DNA from: JBCCMQ01 sp039026235
GTDB taxonomy: Bacteria; Pseudomonadota; Alphaproteobacteria; Rhodobacterales; Rhodobacteraceae
Direction of reading: 5' to 3'
DNA: 64,000 nt
Assembly: GCA_039026235.1 (NCBI GenBank)
Contig: JBCCMQ010000011.1
Span: 75,960-139,959 of the forward strand
In this document: positions 24,428 to 32,988 of the stretch, piece after piece
Layout: each line of letters starts with the position of its first letter
How positions within the stretch are numbered: the stretch's first letter is position 1
Position numbers and translations under genes: made by a program
Notes under the pieces: model-generated
Told to the model about the DNA's origin: nothing
The model's input: only the letters and a program-made list of their open reading frames with translations
The model's database searches: none

Positions 24428-25402
24428 TCACTGAGCAGCTTTGAAGGCGTCGACAATTGCCTGACCTTCGGCACCGGCCGCCTCAAGCCACTCGGCTGTC
24501 ATGGTGGCACCGATGTCCTGCAGCTCGGACTTCATTTCGTCGCTTGCAGGCGCAACGGTCATGCCGCCATCACGCAATCCCTGAAGGGTAAAGCCTGTGT
24601 ATTCCTTGGCCCGCCATGCACCGGCGTATTCGGCCAGATTGGCGCAGGCCTGAACGACATTCTTGTTGGCATCGGACACGCCCGCCCAGACATCGGAATT
24701 CACCATGATGTAGTTGCGCGGAAGCCAGGCATCGACCTCATAGAAATACCCCAGGCTTTCCCAGACCTTGCGGTCATAACCGGTCGCTCCGGACGATACC
24801 ATGGAATCCGCGACGCCAGTGGCGAAGGCCTGCGAGATCTCGGCCGCCTCGATCGTTACCGGCAGCATGCCGGTCAGCTCAGCCAAACGCGACGTCGCAT
24901 TGTTGTAGCTGCGGAACTTGATGCCCTTCATGTCCGCGACCGAATTGACCTCATCCCGGAAGTAAAGGCCCTGGGGCGGCCACGGCACCGAATAAAGAAG
25001 CGTCAAGTTCTGGTCTGCCAGGATTTTTTCAAGCGCCGGCTTTGCCGCTTCCCAAAGCTTGTCGGCGTCGTCAAAAGAGGTCGCCAGGAACGGAATGGAA
25101 TCGACGCCGAAGATCGGGTTTTCGTTCTGGTGGCCCGACAGCAGACGCTCTCCAATCTGGACCTGACCGGTCTGAATGGCGCGTTTAATCTGGGCACCAG
25201 GGAACAGGCTGCCGCTGGGGTGGGTGACAATCTCAATATCGCCGCCCGTACCCGTGGTGACGCAACTGGCAAACTGCGCCCCGGTGACCGAATGAAAATT
25301 CGATCCGGAATAGGCCATGGGCATGTCCCATTTCTCGGCGCTTGCCATCGTTGCAATGGCCGCAACGGCAGAAGCCGCCAGTGTGACTGTGAGTGATTTC
25401 AT
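24428..25402 (-). CDS. TRAP transporter periplasmic solute-binding protein, DctP type (system 3)
   Basis: The protein has 324 residues from the ATG at 25402, with a GGGAGAA ribosome-binding site; the in-frame start at 25486 overlaps the upstream flavoprotein gene and adds 28 non-signal residues. The signal peptide MKSLTVTLAASAVAAIATMASA ends at an AxA cleavage site. Family patterns include AQIKRAIQTGQVQIGE, MKGIKFRSYNNATSRLAELTG and NYIMVNSDVWAGVSD. An early cysteine (ASCVTTG) and a later one (VQACANL) could form a disulfide. The ligand is unknown; the context genes point to an amino or hydroxy acid. Confidence 0.91.
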   Translation of the reverse strand: MKSLTVTLAASAVAAIATMASAEKWDMPMAYSGSNFHSVTGAQFASCVTTGTGGDIEIVTHPSGSLFPGAQIKRAIQTGQVQIGERLLSGHQNENPIFGVDSIPFLATSFDDADKLWEAAKPALEKILADQNLTLLYSVPWPPQGLYFRDEVNSVADMKGIKFRSYNNATSRLAELTGMLPVTIEAAEISQAFATGVADSMVSSGATGYDRKVWESLGYFYEVDAWLPRNYIMVNSDVWAGVSDANKNVVQACANLAEYAGAWRAKEYTGFTLQGLRDGGMTVAPASDEMKSELQDIGATMTAEWLEAAGAEGQAIVDAFKAAQ

Positions 25403-25442
25403 CAATTTTCTCCCTGCTTTGATGTTTCTGTCTGTTGGTTGA

Positions 25443-26690
25443 TCAATGCCGTGCAAACCGTGCTGGGTCATAGGGTGCCATGTCAATATTCGGTTGTTTT
25501 CCGGCGATTAATTGGCTCAGCAAGCGCCCAGTTTTTGGTCCACCTGTCAGGCCGACATGGTCATGGCCGAAGCCAAAGTAGGCACCGGGGATATTTGGGA
25601 CAGGTCCGATCAGAGGCGTAGAATCAGCCATCGCCGGCCGGTGACCCATCCATTCGGTCTGTTCTTTCCATTCAAGACCCGGAATTGCCTTGCGCACATT
25701 CCTTTCCAGAAGGTCGAATGCCGCCCGCGACGGAGGCGCCGACAAACCGCCGAATTCCACCACGCCGGCAAGCCGAACGCGGCCCTCCATCGGGGTGATG
25801 ACAAATTTGCCACTGGCGACCATGACCGGCGCGCGGGGAACAACCGACGGCTCCCAAAGATCGATATGATAGCCTCGCTCGGTTTCAAGCGGCACGTTCA
25901 GGCCAAGTTTCGCGGCCAAGGGCCCTGACCAAGCGCCGGTGGCCACGACCACCGCATCGCAGGCGATGGTCTCACCCGCAGCGCGGACGCCGGTGGTTCG
26001 CCCGTTTTCACGGACGATATCGTCGACGTCGGCCTTTATGATCCTTGCGCCTTGGGCCTCGGCGTAGCCAGCCAAGGCGACAACATAGGCCCCGGGATCC
26101 GAGATACGGCCGTGATCGCGCAAACGAGCGGCGAACCCGATTGAGGCCCCAAAACAGGGATCATAGTCGCGCATGTCCTGGCTTTCGAGCTCGTCCCAAG
26201 CAAAGCCGAGGTCGCGTCGCGTATCCCAGCCAAAGGCGTCACTTTCGTAATGTGTCCGATCTTCGTAGAGAAAGAGGTAGTCCGAGGGCTTGATCCACGC
26301 TTCGGCGCCCGTGCCGTCGGCCAACGCCAGATGATCGGCCAGGCTTTCGCCAATAATTGGCACCATGGCTTCGGCGCGCTTCCGGGCGTCCGTTGCGTTT
26401 GCGTGGCGCAAGTACCGGGTCAGATAGGGCAAGAGGCGCGGAAGATACCGCCACTTCAGAAACAGCGGCTGATTGGGGTCCATCAGCATGCGTGGCGCTT
26501 TCCCCAGAAGACCCGGCGTCGACACGGGCACCACCGAACATGAGGCGAGGACACCGCCGTTGCCGAAAGAGGTTCCGGCCGCCGGGCCTTCCCGGTCGAT
26601 AAGGATCACCTTCAATCCCTCGCGCAGGGCCCATATGGCGGTCGAGACACCAACGATGCCGGCACCGATTATCGCAACCGTCCGGGTCAT
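25443..26690 (-). CDS. FAD-dependent D-amino acid dehydrogenase-like oxidoreductase (DAO/DadA family)
   Basis: This 415-residue flavoprotein has the FAD-binding motif VAIIGAGIVGVSTA at residues 5-18, a second Rossmann segment with DAVVVATGAWSGPLAAKLG near the middle, and the C-terminal GAYFGFGHDHVGLTGGPKTGRLLSQLI typical of DadA-like enzymes. Such enzymes oxidise D-amino acids to 2-oxo acids and pass electrons to the respiratory chain. The ATG overlaps the stop of the enolase-superfamily gene by four bases. The gene lies 40 bases before the binding-protein gene, so it is part of the same operon. Substrate specificity is not visible; an amino acid imported by system 3 is the natural guess. Confidence 0.88.
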   Translation of the reverse strand: MTRTVAIIGAGIVGVSTAIWALREGLKVILIDREGPAAGTSFGNGGVLASCSVVPVSTPGLLGKAPRMLMDPNQPLFLKWRYLPRLLPYLTRYLRHANATDARKRAEAMVPIIGESLADHLALADGTGAEAWIKPSDYLFLYEDRTHYESDAFGWDTRRDLGFAWDELESQDMRDYDPCFGASIGFAARLRDHGRISDPGAYVVALAGYAEAQGARIIKADVDDIVRENGRTTGVRAAGETIACDAVVVATGAWSGPLAAKLGLNVPLETERGYHIDLWEPSVVPRAPVMVASGKFVITPMEGRVRLAGVVEFGGLSAPPSRAAFDLLERNVRKAIPGLEWKEQTEWMGHRPAMADSTPLIGPVPNIPGAYFGFGHDHVGLTGGPKTGRLLSQLIAGKQPNIDMAPYDPARFARH

Positions 26691-27811
26691 GCCCGCGCCA
26701 CTGCAAGACTGTCGAGACGTCCGGCGTCTGGTGCAATGCCGAGGCCGGGACCGTCCGGTACAACAACCGCACCGCTGTCGACCGGAAAAGGCTCGGACAG
26801 AATGTCGGCTTCGACGTAATAGGTGGCGTGGTAAAACTCGCAGCCCAGTGTGATTTCGGGCGTTGCAGCCAAAAGATGGGTGCCGGCAAGATGGGCAAGG
26901 CCGGTCTCGTGCATATCGCCGCCATAACAGTTCATCCCACCGGCGTGGGCCATCCGGGCCACGGCCTGGGCTCGGGTCGGACCACCGGCCTTCATGACCT
27001 TCACGGAAACACCGTCGGCAATACCTTCGCGCAAGGCGCGCTGCGCGTCCTCGGGTCCAAACACGCTTTCGTCAGCGAACAGCGGGACCGGAGTTGCGCG
27101 ACGCAACTCGGCCATCAGATCGAAGTGATGCGCACGCACGGGCTGTTCGATGAAATCCGGCGCGAAGGCCGCCAGATCGAGCGTGCGGGCCATCGCCTCG
27201 CCGGGTTGCAGGCCTTGATTGTAGTCGATCCGCAAGCCGAACTCGGGAAAATGCGCCCGGATGTGGTCGCACCGCATGACATCAAAGTCATGATCACGAA
27301 AGCCGGTCTTCAACTTCACCAGTCGCACGCCATCGTCCCGGATGCGCTCCATCAGGGCGACATCAGCGTCGAAATCGGGGTTGGCGATTGATACAGACAG
27401 GGGAATTCTGTCCTGTTTCTTTCCGCCCAGAAGCGCCCAAACGGCCACGCCTGTGATGCGCCCTTCCAGGTCCAGCAGTGCTGATTCAAGGGCCGCCTTG
27501 GCCTGGGCCGCATGGGCAACGGCATAAAGCGCCTGATCCATGATCTCACGTCGCTCGGCCACCGAACGCCTTAGGACCAATGGCCTTAGATACCGGTTCA
27601 GCGCCGCGAAACTCGCCTCTGGCGTCCCGGTGAACACCGACCAGCAGGCGGCTTCACCCCAGCCTTCTGTCCCGTCCTCGGATGTCAGGCGCAGCACCAG
27701 CACTTCAAAACCGCCCTCGATGGCGCCGATGCCATGATCACGCCGCGACACGACCGGTACGCTGAGGTGCCAAAGGTCAAAACCGACGATTATCTGATCC
27801 AGATCTGACAT
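26687..27811 (-). CDS. Enolase-superfamily enzyme, mandelate racemase/muconate-lactonizing type
   Basis: The protein has 374 residues from the ATG at 27811; a longer frame to 27901 overlaps the upstream ThDP gene. The barrel active-site residues of the muconate-lactonizing subgroup are all visible: VKLKTG with Lys166 and Lys168, metal ligands Asp196 (RIDYNQ), Glu222 (IEQPV) and Asp247 (ADES), and the opposite base in VSVKVMKAGG (Lys271 or Lys274). Members racemise N-acyl or dipeptide amino acids, lactonise muconates or dehydrate hydroxyprolines. Its position between a ThDP enzyme and a D-amino-acid-dehydrogenase-like protein favours epimerisation or dehydration of an amino/hydroxy acid. No strong ribosome-binding site was found. 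Confidence 0.87.
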   Translation of the reverse strand: MSDLDQIIVGFDLWHLSVPVVSRRDHGIGAIEGGFEVLVLRLTSEDGTEGWGEAACWSVFTGTPEASFAALNRYLRPLVLRRSVAERREIMDQALYAVAHAAQAKAALESALLDLEGRITGVAVWALLGGKKQDRIPLSVSIANPDFDADVALMERIRDDGVRLVKLKTGFRDHDFDVMRCDHIRAHFPEFGLRIDYNQGLQPGEAMARTLDLAAFAPDFIEQPVRAHHFDLMAELRRATPVPLFADESVFGPEDAQRALREGIADGVSVKVMKAGGPTRAQAVARMAHAGGMNCYGGDMHETGLAHLAGTHLLAATPEITLGCEFYHATYYVEADILSEPFPVDSGAVVVPDGPGLGIAPDAGRLDSLAVARA

Positions 27812-27863
27812 TGGTGCCACGTCCACGGTGTTCCGGCACAGGATCAAGACAAAATGTACGACA

Positions 27864-29555
27864 TTAGGCAACCCATTCGCTGACGGGCGCGGCCGCTTCA
27901 TGCAGCGGTTGCGCGATCACATCAACCAGCGTCGGGCCGTCATGGGCCAATGCTTCGCCCAAGGTCTGTTGCAGATCATTTGGATCCTCAACCGTCCAGC
28001 TTTTGATCCCAAAAGCCCTGGCGACCGCCGCGTGATCCGTCCGCCCAAAATCGACGTTGTAGTAGCGTTCGCCAAAGCCCGCCTTTTGGCCAGCTTTGAT
28101 CCAGCCGTAGGTGGCGTTTGAGAAAACGATCGACTTTACCGGAAGGTTATAGCGCCGGATCGTTTCGAATTCGCCGCAGGCAAAGCCAAACGACCCGTCG
28201 CCCATGACACTTAAGACGGTTGCGTCCGGTCTGCCCACCTGGGCACCAGCCGCCGCGGCCAGCGAAAAACCCAAGGCGCCATGGGCGCGGTTGGTGATGA
28301 AGTGACGCCCCGCGACGGGCCACCGGTAGTGGGCCGAAAAGTATGGGCAAGGTGTCCCCGGATCAGCGCAGACAACCGCGTTCTCGGGCAGCAGATCCAT
28401 CAGTTTCGCAATCACAGCTTCGGGCCGGATGGGACGTTCCGCCGAGGACGCCAGAGGGACAAAAGCCGCCAACTTTGCCTCCCAAGCTCTCGCCGCCCTT
28501 GCCGCGCCCTTCTGCGACTTCGTGGGACGCGCTTCAACGGCGTCGGCGAGCGCCTCAAGCGCAAGCCGCGCGTCCCCGACAAGGGCCACCTCGGTCGGGT
28601 AGTTGGCGCCGATGACGGCCGGGTCGCTGTCGATGTGGATGATCCGGGTGCCGGGTGCCGGGGCGCGCCAGCGTTCGGTCGTGACCGAGCCCGCCCGGCA
28701 GCCGATAAAGAGGATCACATCGGCGTTTTCCACCGCTTCGCGCGTGGCGGGCACGCCACCGTTCGATCCCACAACTCCCACCGCCAAAGGATCTGTTTCC
28801 GCAATCGCGCCCTGTCCAGAGACGGTCGTGGCAATCGGTAAGTCTATCGTGCGCGCAAGGCGCGCCAAGGCGCTTTCGGCACCCGAAAGAACGGGTCCAC
28901 CGCCGCAGATCGCAAGCGCACCTCCGGCCTCGGCCAAAAGAGCAGCGGCATCGGCGACGGCCGCAGGATCCGGCGCGCATCTTTCGGCGGGAAAGCTTGC
29001 ATAGGATGGCTCGGCCCAGATTTCTGCGTCGTCAACCGGCGCGCGCTGGGTGTCGAATGGCAACGCCAGATGGGCTGCGCCAGGTCGGCCCGTAGTCATC
29101 GCCCGAAACGCCGCACGCACGACCGACGGAAGCCGGCCCGCCTGATCCAGCGAGGCGTTGAATTTTGTCAGCGGTTTGAAAAGCGCCACCTGATCCAGTT
29201 CCGTCAACGGATACCGACCACGGCTGGTTGTGGCGACATCGGTCGTAATCGCGAGGATCGGGACGGAGCTTTCATGCGCCTCGACGACGCCGGGAAGGAT
29301 ATATGTGGCGCCGCCGCCTGACGGTCCTTCGCAGACGCCGGGTCGCCCGGTGACCCGCGCGTATCCATCGGCCATATAGGCGGCATGGCGTTCGTCCCGG
29401 GTCAGGAAATGCGTCATCCCATGGTCGAGCCGGGCCAGTGCATCGTAAAATGGCAGCGTGGTATCACCGCACAGTCCAAAGATGTGCCGAACGCCATGGG
29501 ACTTGAGCATGTGGACCATGGCTTCGGCCCCACTCAACGTGTTCTGATGGCTCAT
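27864..29555 (-). CDS. Thiamine diphosphate-dependent enzyme (acetolactate synthase/benzoylformate decarboxylase family)
   Basis: The protein has 563 residues from the ATG at 29555, which has a GGGGAA site; the longer frame starts 23 residues earlier and crosses the likely operator. The N-terminal pyrimidine domain has the activating Glu55 in TRDERHAAYMADGYAR. A central domain with DVILFIGCRAG and IIHIDSDP follows. The C-terminal pyrophosphate domain has the GDG...N motif, GDGSFGF at 452-458 and Asn480 in VFSNATYGW. Family members decarboxylate or carboligate 2-oxo acids. Acetolactate synthase proper is unlikely because no small subunit is nearby and the catabolic context differs. It is the first gene of the region D minus-strand operon. 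Confidence 0.88.
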   Translation of the reverse strand: MSHQNTLSGAEAMVHMLKSHGVRHIFGLCGDTTLPFYDALARLDHGMTHFLTRDERHAAYMADGYARVTGRPGVCEGPSGGGATYILPGVVEAHESSVPILAITTDVATTSRGRYPLTELDQVALFKPLTKFNASLDQAGRLPSVVRAAFRAMTTGRPGAAHLALPFDTQRAPVDDAEIWAEPSYASFPAERCAPDPAAVADAAALLAEAGGALAICGGGPVLSGAESALARLARTIDLPIATTVSGQGAIAETDPLAVGVVGSNGGVPATREAVENADVILFIGCRAGSVTTERWRAPAPGTRIIHIDSDPAVIGANYPTEVALVGDARLALEALADAVEARPTKSQKGAARAARAWEAKLAAFVPLASSAERPIRPEAVIAKLMDLLPENAVVCADPGTPCPYFSAHYRWPVAGRHFITNRAHGALGFSLAAAAGAQVGRPDATVLSVMGDGSFGFACGEFETIRRYNLPVKSIVFSNATYGWIKAGQKAGFGERYYNVDFGRTDHAAVARAFGIKSWTVEDPNDLQQTLGEALAHDGPTLVDVIAQPLHEAAAPVSEWVA

Positions 29556-29595
29556 CTCGTATTCCCCAAGGTGCTGGAAGTAGCTGCACACCAGA

Positions 29596-29605
29596 CTGTA
29601 TACAG
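29596..29605. promoter_or_regulatory. Candidate GntR operator, perfect palindrome CTGTATACAG
   Basis: A perfect 10-base palindrome CTGTATACAG lies in the 108-base interval between the divergent ThDP gene (ATG 29555) and the GntR gene (ATG 29664). TGTATACA-type palindromes are known operators of FCD-type GntR regulators. Its central position would allow control of both directions. This is a single site found by eye and is untested. Confidence 0.55.
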
Positions 29606-29663
29606 AGGTGCATATTGATTCCAATACCGAAATGTGCGAGCCCGCTAGAAATTGGAATGGACC

Positions 29664-30368
29664 ATGACTGATAGACGGGTCGACAATACCTATGAGGCGC
29701 TAAAAGCCATGGCCGTGGGCTTTGAGATCAAACCGGGCGACCGGTTGAACGAGGTCGCTTTGTCGCGCGAATTGGGTGTCAGCCGCACGCCCCTACGCGA
29801 GGCTTTGAACCGGCTGGTGTCAGAGAAGCTCTTCGACTTTAAACCCGGCTCGGGCTTTTATTGCCGCGCCCTGGATCCACAGACAGTCTTTGAGCTGTTC
29901 GAAATGCGCGTGATACTTGAAACGGCATCGGTACGGCTTGCCGCAGAACGGGCACCCCAAACGACACTTATCGCCTTGCAGGAAGAGCTGTTTGAATGTG
30001 GGCTCTCAGTGGCCGGCCTGACCGTTGCCGAGGCCTGCAGGCGGGACGAAAATTTTCACATGGGCATCGCCCGGGCCAGTGGAAACAGCGAACTTACGGA
30101 CGCCCTTGCGCGGGTGAACGAACGCATCCGGTACATCCGCTGGGTCCGAATGGCCGGAACGCGCATCGCCTCATCCAAAGAGCAGCACAAGGCCATCGCG
30201 GCCGCACTGGTTGCGCGGGACGCCACGGCCGCGGCCTCGGTCATGTCGCAACACATTGAAAGCCGAAAGGATCAGATTACCGCGGCGGTCCGCGAAGGTA
30301 TTTCGAATATCTATCTCGAACCGGGCGGTGCACTGGCCGGGCGAATGCTGGAAAGCGAAGCCCAATGA
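29664..30368 (+). CDS. GntR-family transcriptional regulator (FCD/FadR subfamily)
   Basis: The protein has 234 residues from the ATG at 29664; a TTG four codons earlier (29652) is an alternative. The N-terminal winged helix includes TYEALKAMAVGFEIKPGDRL and the recognition region ELGVSRTPLREALNRL. The FCD domain begins around FELFEMRVILETASV and contains ENFHMGIARASGNSEL with the conserved His. It probably represses the divergent ThDP/MLE/DadA/TRAP operon and responds to a pathway acid. Its stop overlaps the racemase-family ATG by four bases, so regulator and enzyme are made together. Confidence 0.9.
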   Translation: MTDRRVDNTYEALKAMAVGFEIKPGDRLNEVALSRELGVSRTPLREALNRLVSEKLFDFKPGSGFYCRALDPQTVFELFEMRVILETASVRLAAERAPQTTLIALQEELFECGLSVAGLTVAEACRRDENFHMGIARASGNSELTDALARVNERIRYIRWVRMAGTRIASSKEQHKAIAAALVARDATAAASVMSQHIESRKDQITAAVREGISNIYLEPGGALAGRMLESEAQ

Positions 30369-31078
30369 TCGCGACCGGAGGCAAAAGCCTTTACGGCGCC
30401 AGCGTCGGAATTCTGATGCTTGATGCGCAGTTTCCCCGCATTCCGGGCGACATGGGAAATGCCGCCACCTGGCCTTTTCCCGTGCATTACCGGATCGTCC
30501 GCGGCGCCACGCCCGATCACGTAGTGCGGCACAGGGCCGAGGGGATGCTGGGCGCCTTTATTGATGCAGGCCGATCGTTGGCCGAAGACGGCGCCGACGG
30601 CATTTCCACCAATTGCGGGTTTCTTTCGCTGTTCCAGGATGAACTCGACGCAGCATTGGACGTGCCCGTGATGACATCATCACTGATGCAAGTCGCGATG
30701 GTCAACGCCGTCCTGCCCCAGGGCCGCCGCGCGGGCGTACTGACGATTTCGGGCTCTACCCTGACCAAGGAACACCTAACGAAGGCTGGCGCTCCGCCGG
30801 ACACTCCAATTGGCTCGACCGAAGACGGCAGCGAATTTACGCGGGTCATCCTGGGCGACGAACTTCACCTGGACGTCAAGGCGGCGCGTTCAGACAATAT
30901 TGCCGCCGCCCGTGCGCTTCAGGCCGCCAATCCCGACCTTGGTGCGATTGTCCTTGAGTGCACGAACATGTGCCCCTACGCGGCCGACATTCGCGACGCG
31001 GTGGGTCTACCGATCTTTTCCATTTACGATCTTCTGGTGTGGTTCCAGGGCGGCCTGCGCCCAAGACGCCACGGCTGA
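30365..31078 (+). CDS. Aspartate/glutamate racemase-superfamily protein
   Basis: This 237-residue protein has two pseudo-symmetric halves, each with one catalytic cysteine: Cys84 in STNCGF and Cys199 in LECTNMCPY. These two cysteines act as the acid and base in cofactor-independent racemases. The superfamily also includes hydantoin racemase, maleate isomerase and arylmalonate decarboxylase, and the sequence does not fully decide. The ATG lies within the GntR stop. In context it may supply the D-isomer for the DadA-like flavoprotein of the divergent operon, or adjust another intermediate; that link is inferred. Confidence 0.83.
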   Translation: MIATGGKSLYGASVGILMLDAQFPRIPGDMGNAATWPFPVHYRIVRGATPDHVVRHRAEGMLGAFIDAGRSLAEDGADGISTNCGFLSLFQDELDAALDVPVMTSSLMQVAMVNAVLPQGRRAGVLTISGSTLTKEHLTKAGAPPDTPIGSTEDGSEFTRVILGDELHLDVKAARSDNIAAARALQAANPDLGAIVLECTNMCPYAADIRDAVGLPIFSIYDLLVWFQGGLRPRRHG

Positions 31079-31105
31079 AGCCGGGGTAAACTGCTGCGAC
31101 CGCCT

Positions 31106-31702
31106 TCAGGACAGAAGACGGCGCGTGGCATTTTCTATGATGGACGCCACATCGAGATCAGTTTTTGTGGCGTCCATCTTTCCGTCGATGCGCAGAAACG
31201 CGAGGCCGTGCACGAACGTCCATAGCGGGAAAGTTGCCCTTTCAACCTCGATGTCGATTTCAGTGCGGCCCATCCTTTGTGCGACCTGGCCCAGCACGAT
31301 ACCATAGCAGTTCAGTCCCTGGTCTCGGATCTCTTCCCCCTCGCCTTCGTCTGCAGCAAACATCATGCGGAAGACCTGCGGCTCGCGTTCCGCGAAAGAA
31401 ATGTAGTTCAGGCCGATCGCTGTCAGAGCTTCAATTGTGCCCGGCTGGAAATTTTTCAGCGTTTCAAGAAATTGCTCCGCCATGCGGTTCATGCCCTGCA
31501 GACAGACTTCGCGCATCATCGCGTTGCGATCAGCGAAGTGTCTGTAAGGCGCCGCCGTGGAAACGCCCGCGCGACGGCAGGCTTCGGAGACGGAGAATCC
31601 ATGCGGGCCGTTTTCCTCGATCAGCGACCGCGTGGCATCGACCAGCGCCTGACGCAGGTCGCCGTGGTGATACCCGTCCTTCTTCTGAATGGTCATAGTC
31701 AT
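31106..31702 (-). CDS. TetR/AcrR-family transcriptional regulator
   Basis: This 198-residue repressor has an N-terminal helix-turn-helix domain (residues 9-60) with YHHGDLRQALVDATRSL, SVSEACRRAGVSTAAPYRHFADRNAMM and a ligand domain with a WTFVHGLAFLRIDG pattern typical of the TetR_C_33/WHG type. It is divergent from the RND efflux genes across a 128-base region containing a large nested inverted repeat, which is the likely operator. Loss of binding on exposure to a drug or lipid would induce the pump. Its 3' end faces the racemase-family gene convergently. Confidence 0.91.
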   Translation of the reverse strand: MTMTIQKKDGYHHGDLRQALVDATRSLIEENGPHGFSVSEACRRAGVSTAAPYRHFADRNAMMREVCLQGMNRMAEQFLETLKNFQPGTIEALTAIGLNYISFAEREPQVFRMMFAADEGEGEEIRDQGLNCYGIVLGQVAQRMGRTEIDIEVERATFPLWTFVHGLAFLRIDGKMDATKTDLDVASIIENATRRLLS

Positions 31703-31744
31703 GCTCAGTTTCCTGGCCTCGAAATATTTTTATTGACGTTTTCG

Positions 31745-31794
31745 ACTTGAAGTTAGTACCTCTTACATTATGTAAGCAACTCTAACATTCAAGT
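31745..31794. promoter_or_regulatory. Nested inverted-repeat operator for TetR regulator/RND pump
   Basis: The innermost element is CTTACAT-T-ATGTAAG (31762-31776), with 7-base arms around one base. GTTAG (31752-31756) and CTAAC (31782-31786) share the same centre at 31769. A further ACTTGAA (31745-31751) and TTCAAGT (31788-31794) pair with one base of offset. The whole extends over 50 bases between the divergent TetR and adaptor genes. The size could accommodate two TetR dimers. Identification is by symmetry only. Confidence 0.72.
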
Positions 31795-31830
31795 CCACTG
31801 CGCAATTCTAATGATTCATGCGAGGCAAAG

Positions 31831-32985
31831 ATGTCGGAAACCAAAAAGACACCTCTATGGCGCCGCACCGTCCGGCATATCTTTGTGATGACCGGAACGC
31901 TGGTTGTTGGCGCGATTGCAGTGGGCCTTGTGATCGCCGGATCGGGTGCCATCGCAGCCCGTAATGCGGAACCGGCCGCGCTGCCTGAGGCGCAACCGCT
32001 TCCGGTCGCTGTCACCGAGGTGCTGCCGCAAGAAAGCTATGAAATGCAGGTGGATTACTTTGGCTTAGTCGAGCCGCGCCGCCGCATTGACCTGGGTTTC
32101 GAAGCCGGTGGTACGCTTGAAATGCTTGAAATCGACGAAGGCGCGAAGGTAACAAAAGGTCAGGTGCTGGCCACACTGGACACTCGGGCACTTACGGCCA
32201 GCCGCGCGGCCGAGGTCGCCGCGCGCGATGCGTTGGTGGCTGACCGTGATCTGGCCGCGCTGACAGCCGATCGGCAACAGAAGCTCGCCAGCGAAAATTT
32301 CTCTTCCCAGCAGCGCGCCGACGAAGCACGCTTTGCGCTCGCCTCGCTCGAAGCCCGGATCGCGCAGTCAGACGCCCGAATCGCCGCGATTGATATCGAT
32401 CTGGACAAAGCGGTTCTGCGCGCGCCCTTCGCCGCGTTGGTCGGCGCCCGTGCTGTCGACCCCGGTCAGCGCCTGTCGCCGGGTCAGCCGGTGCTGGACC
32501 TTCTCGAAGATACGCAGCCGCAATTTCGGGTGGGTCTGCCCGCTGACGTCGCCGCCGAAATCGTTGCCCTTGACGAGGTTCAGATTGAATTCTCCGGCAT
32601 GTCCATTGCTGCCACACCCGAGACGCCGCGCACGGACATCAATCCGCTGACCCGTACAGTATCTATGCTTTTTTCACTTGATGTGCCGGACGGGCAGCCA
32701 GTGCCGTTCGGTCTGGTCGGCCGGATAAGCCACGCCCGTGAGCTGACCGCCAGCGGCGCCTGGGTCCCACTTAGCGCACTCAGTGAAGGCGAACGCGGAC
32801 TTTGGACGCTCTACGTGATCTCGGATGATGGCCCGATGACGGCCGAACGCGAGGTGGTTGAACTGGTTTATGCCAATGACAACGCAGCCTTTGTTCGTGG
32901 AGCATTTGCCGGCGATACGCTGGTTGTCTCAGACGGCGCCCACCGGCTTGCGAACGGTCAGAGCGTGGCCTTGATCGAGGAATAA
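31831..32985 (+). CDS. RND efflux pump periplasmic adaptor (membrane fusion protein)
   Basis: This 384-residue adaptor has an N-terminal membrane anchor (about residues 17-45) without a lipobox cysteine. A lipoyl half-motif LGFEAGGTLEMLEIDEGAKVTKGQVLATLDTRAL follows near residue 90, with an alpha-helical hairpin (about 115-195) rich in Ala, Arg and Gln, and the second lipoyl half with LRAPFAALVGARAVDPGQRLSPGQPVLDL. Beta-barrel and membrane-proximal domains complete the protein. It bridges the inner-membrane pump to an outer-membrane channel. The permease gene follows within four bases. No TolC-type channel gene is nearby, so a shared one is probably used. Confidence 0.9.
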   Translation: MSETKKTPLWRRTVRHIFVMTGTLVVGAIAVGLVIAGSGAIAARNAEPAALPEAQPLPVAVTEVLPQESYEMQVDYFGLVEPRRRIDLGFEAGGTLEMLEIDEGAKVTKGQVLATLDTRALTASRAAEVAARDALVADRDLAALTADRQQKLASENFSSQQRADEARFALASLEARIAQSDARIAAIDIDLDKAVLRAPFAALVGARAVDPGQRLSPGQPVLDLLEDTQPQFRVGLPADVAAEIVALDEVQIEFSGMSIAATPETPRTDINPLTRTVSMLFSLDVPDGQPVPFGLVGRISHARELTASGAWVPLSALSEGERGLWTLYVISDDGPMTAEREVVELVYANDNAAFVRGAFAGDTLVVSDGAHRLANGQSVALIEE

Positions 32986-32988
32986 ACC

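Noticed and set aside
24338..25396. 352-codon plus-strand open frame opposite the system 3 binding protein
   Set aside because: It is antisense to a well-supported binding-protein gene with a signal peptide and shows no known domain.
27864..29555. Biosynthetic acetolactate synthase large subunit
   Set aside because: No small regulatory subunit or branched-chain amino acid genes are nearby, and the gene lies in a catabolic operon under a GntR regulator.
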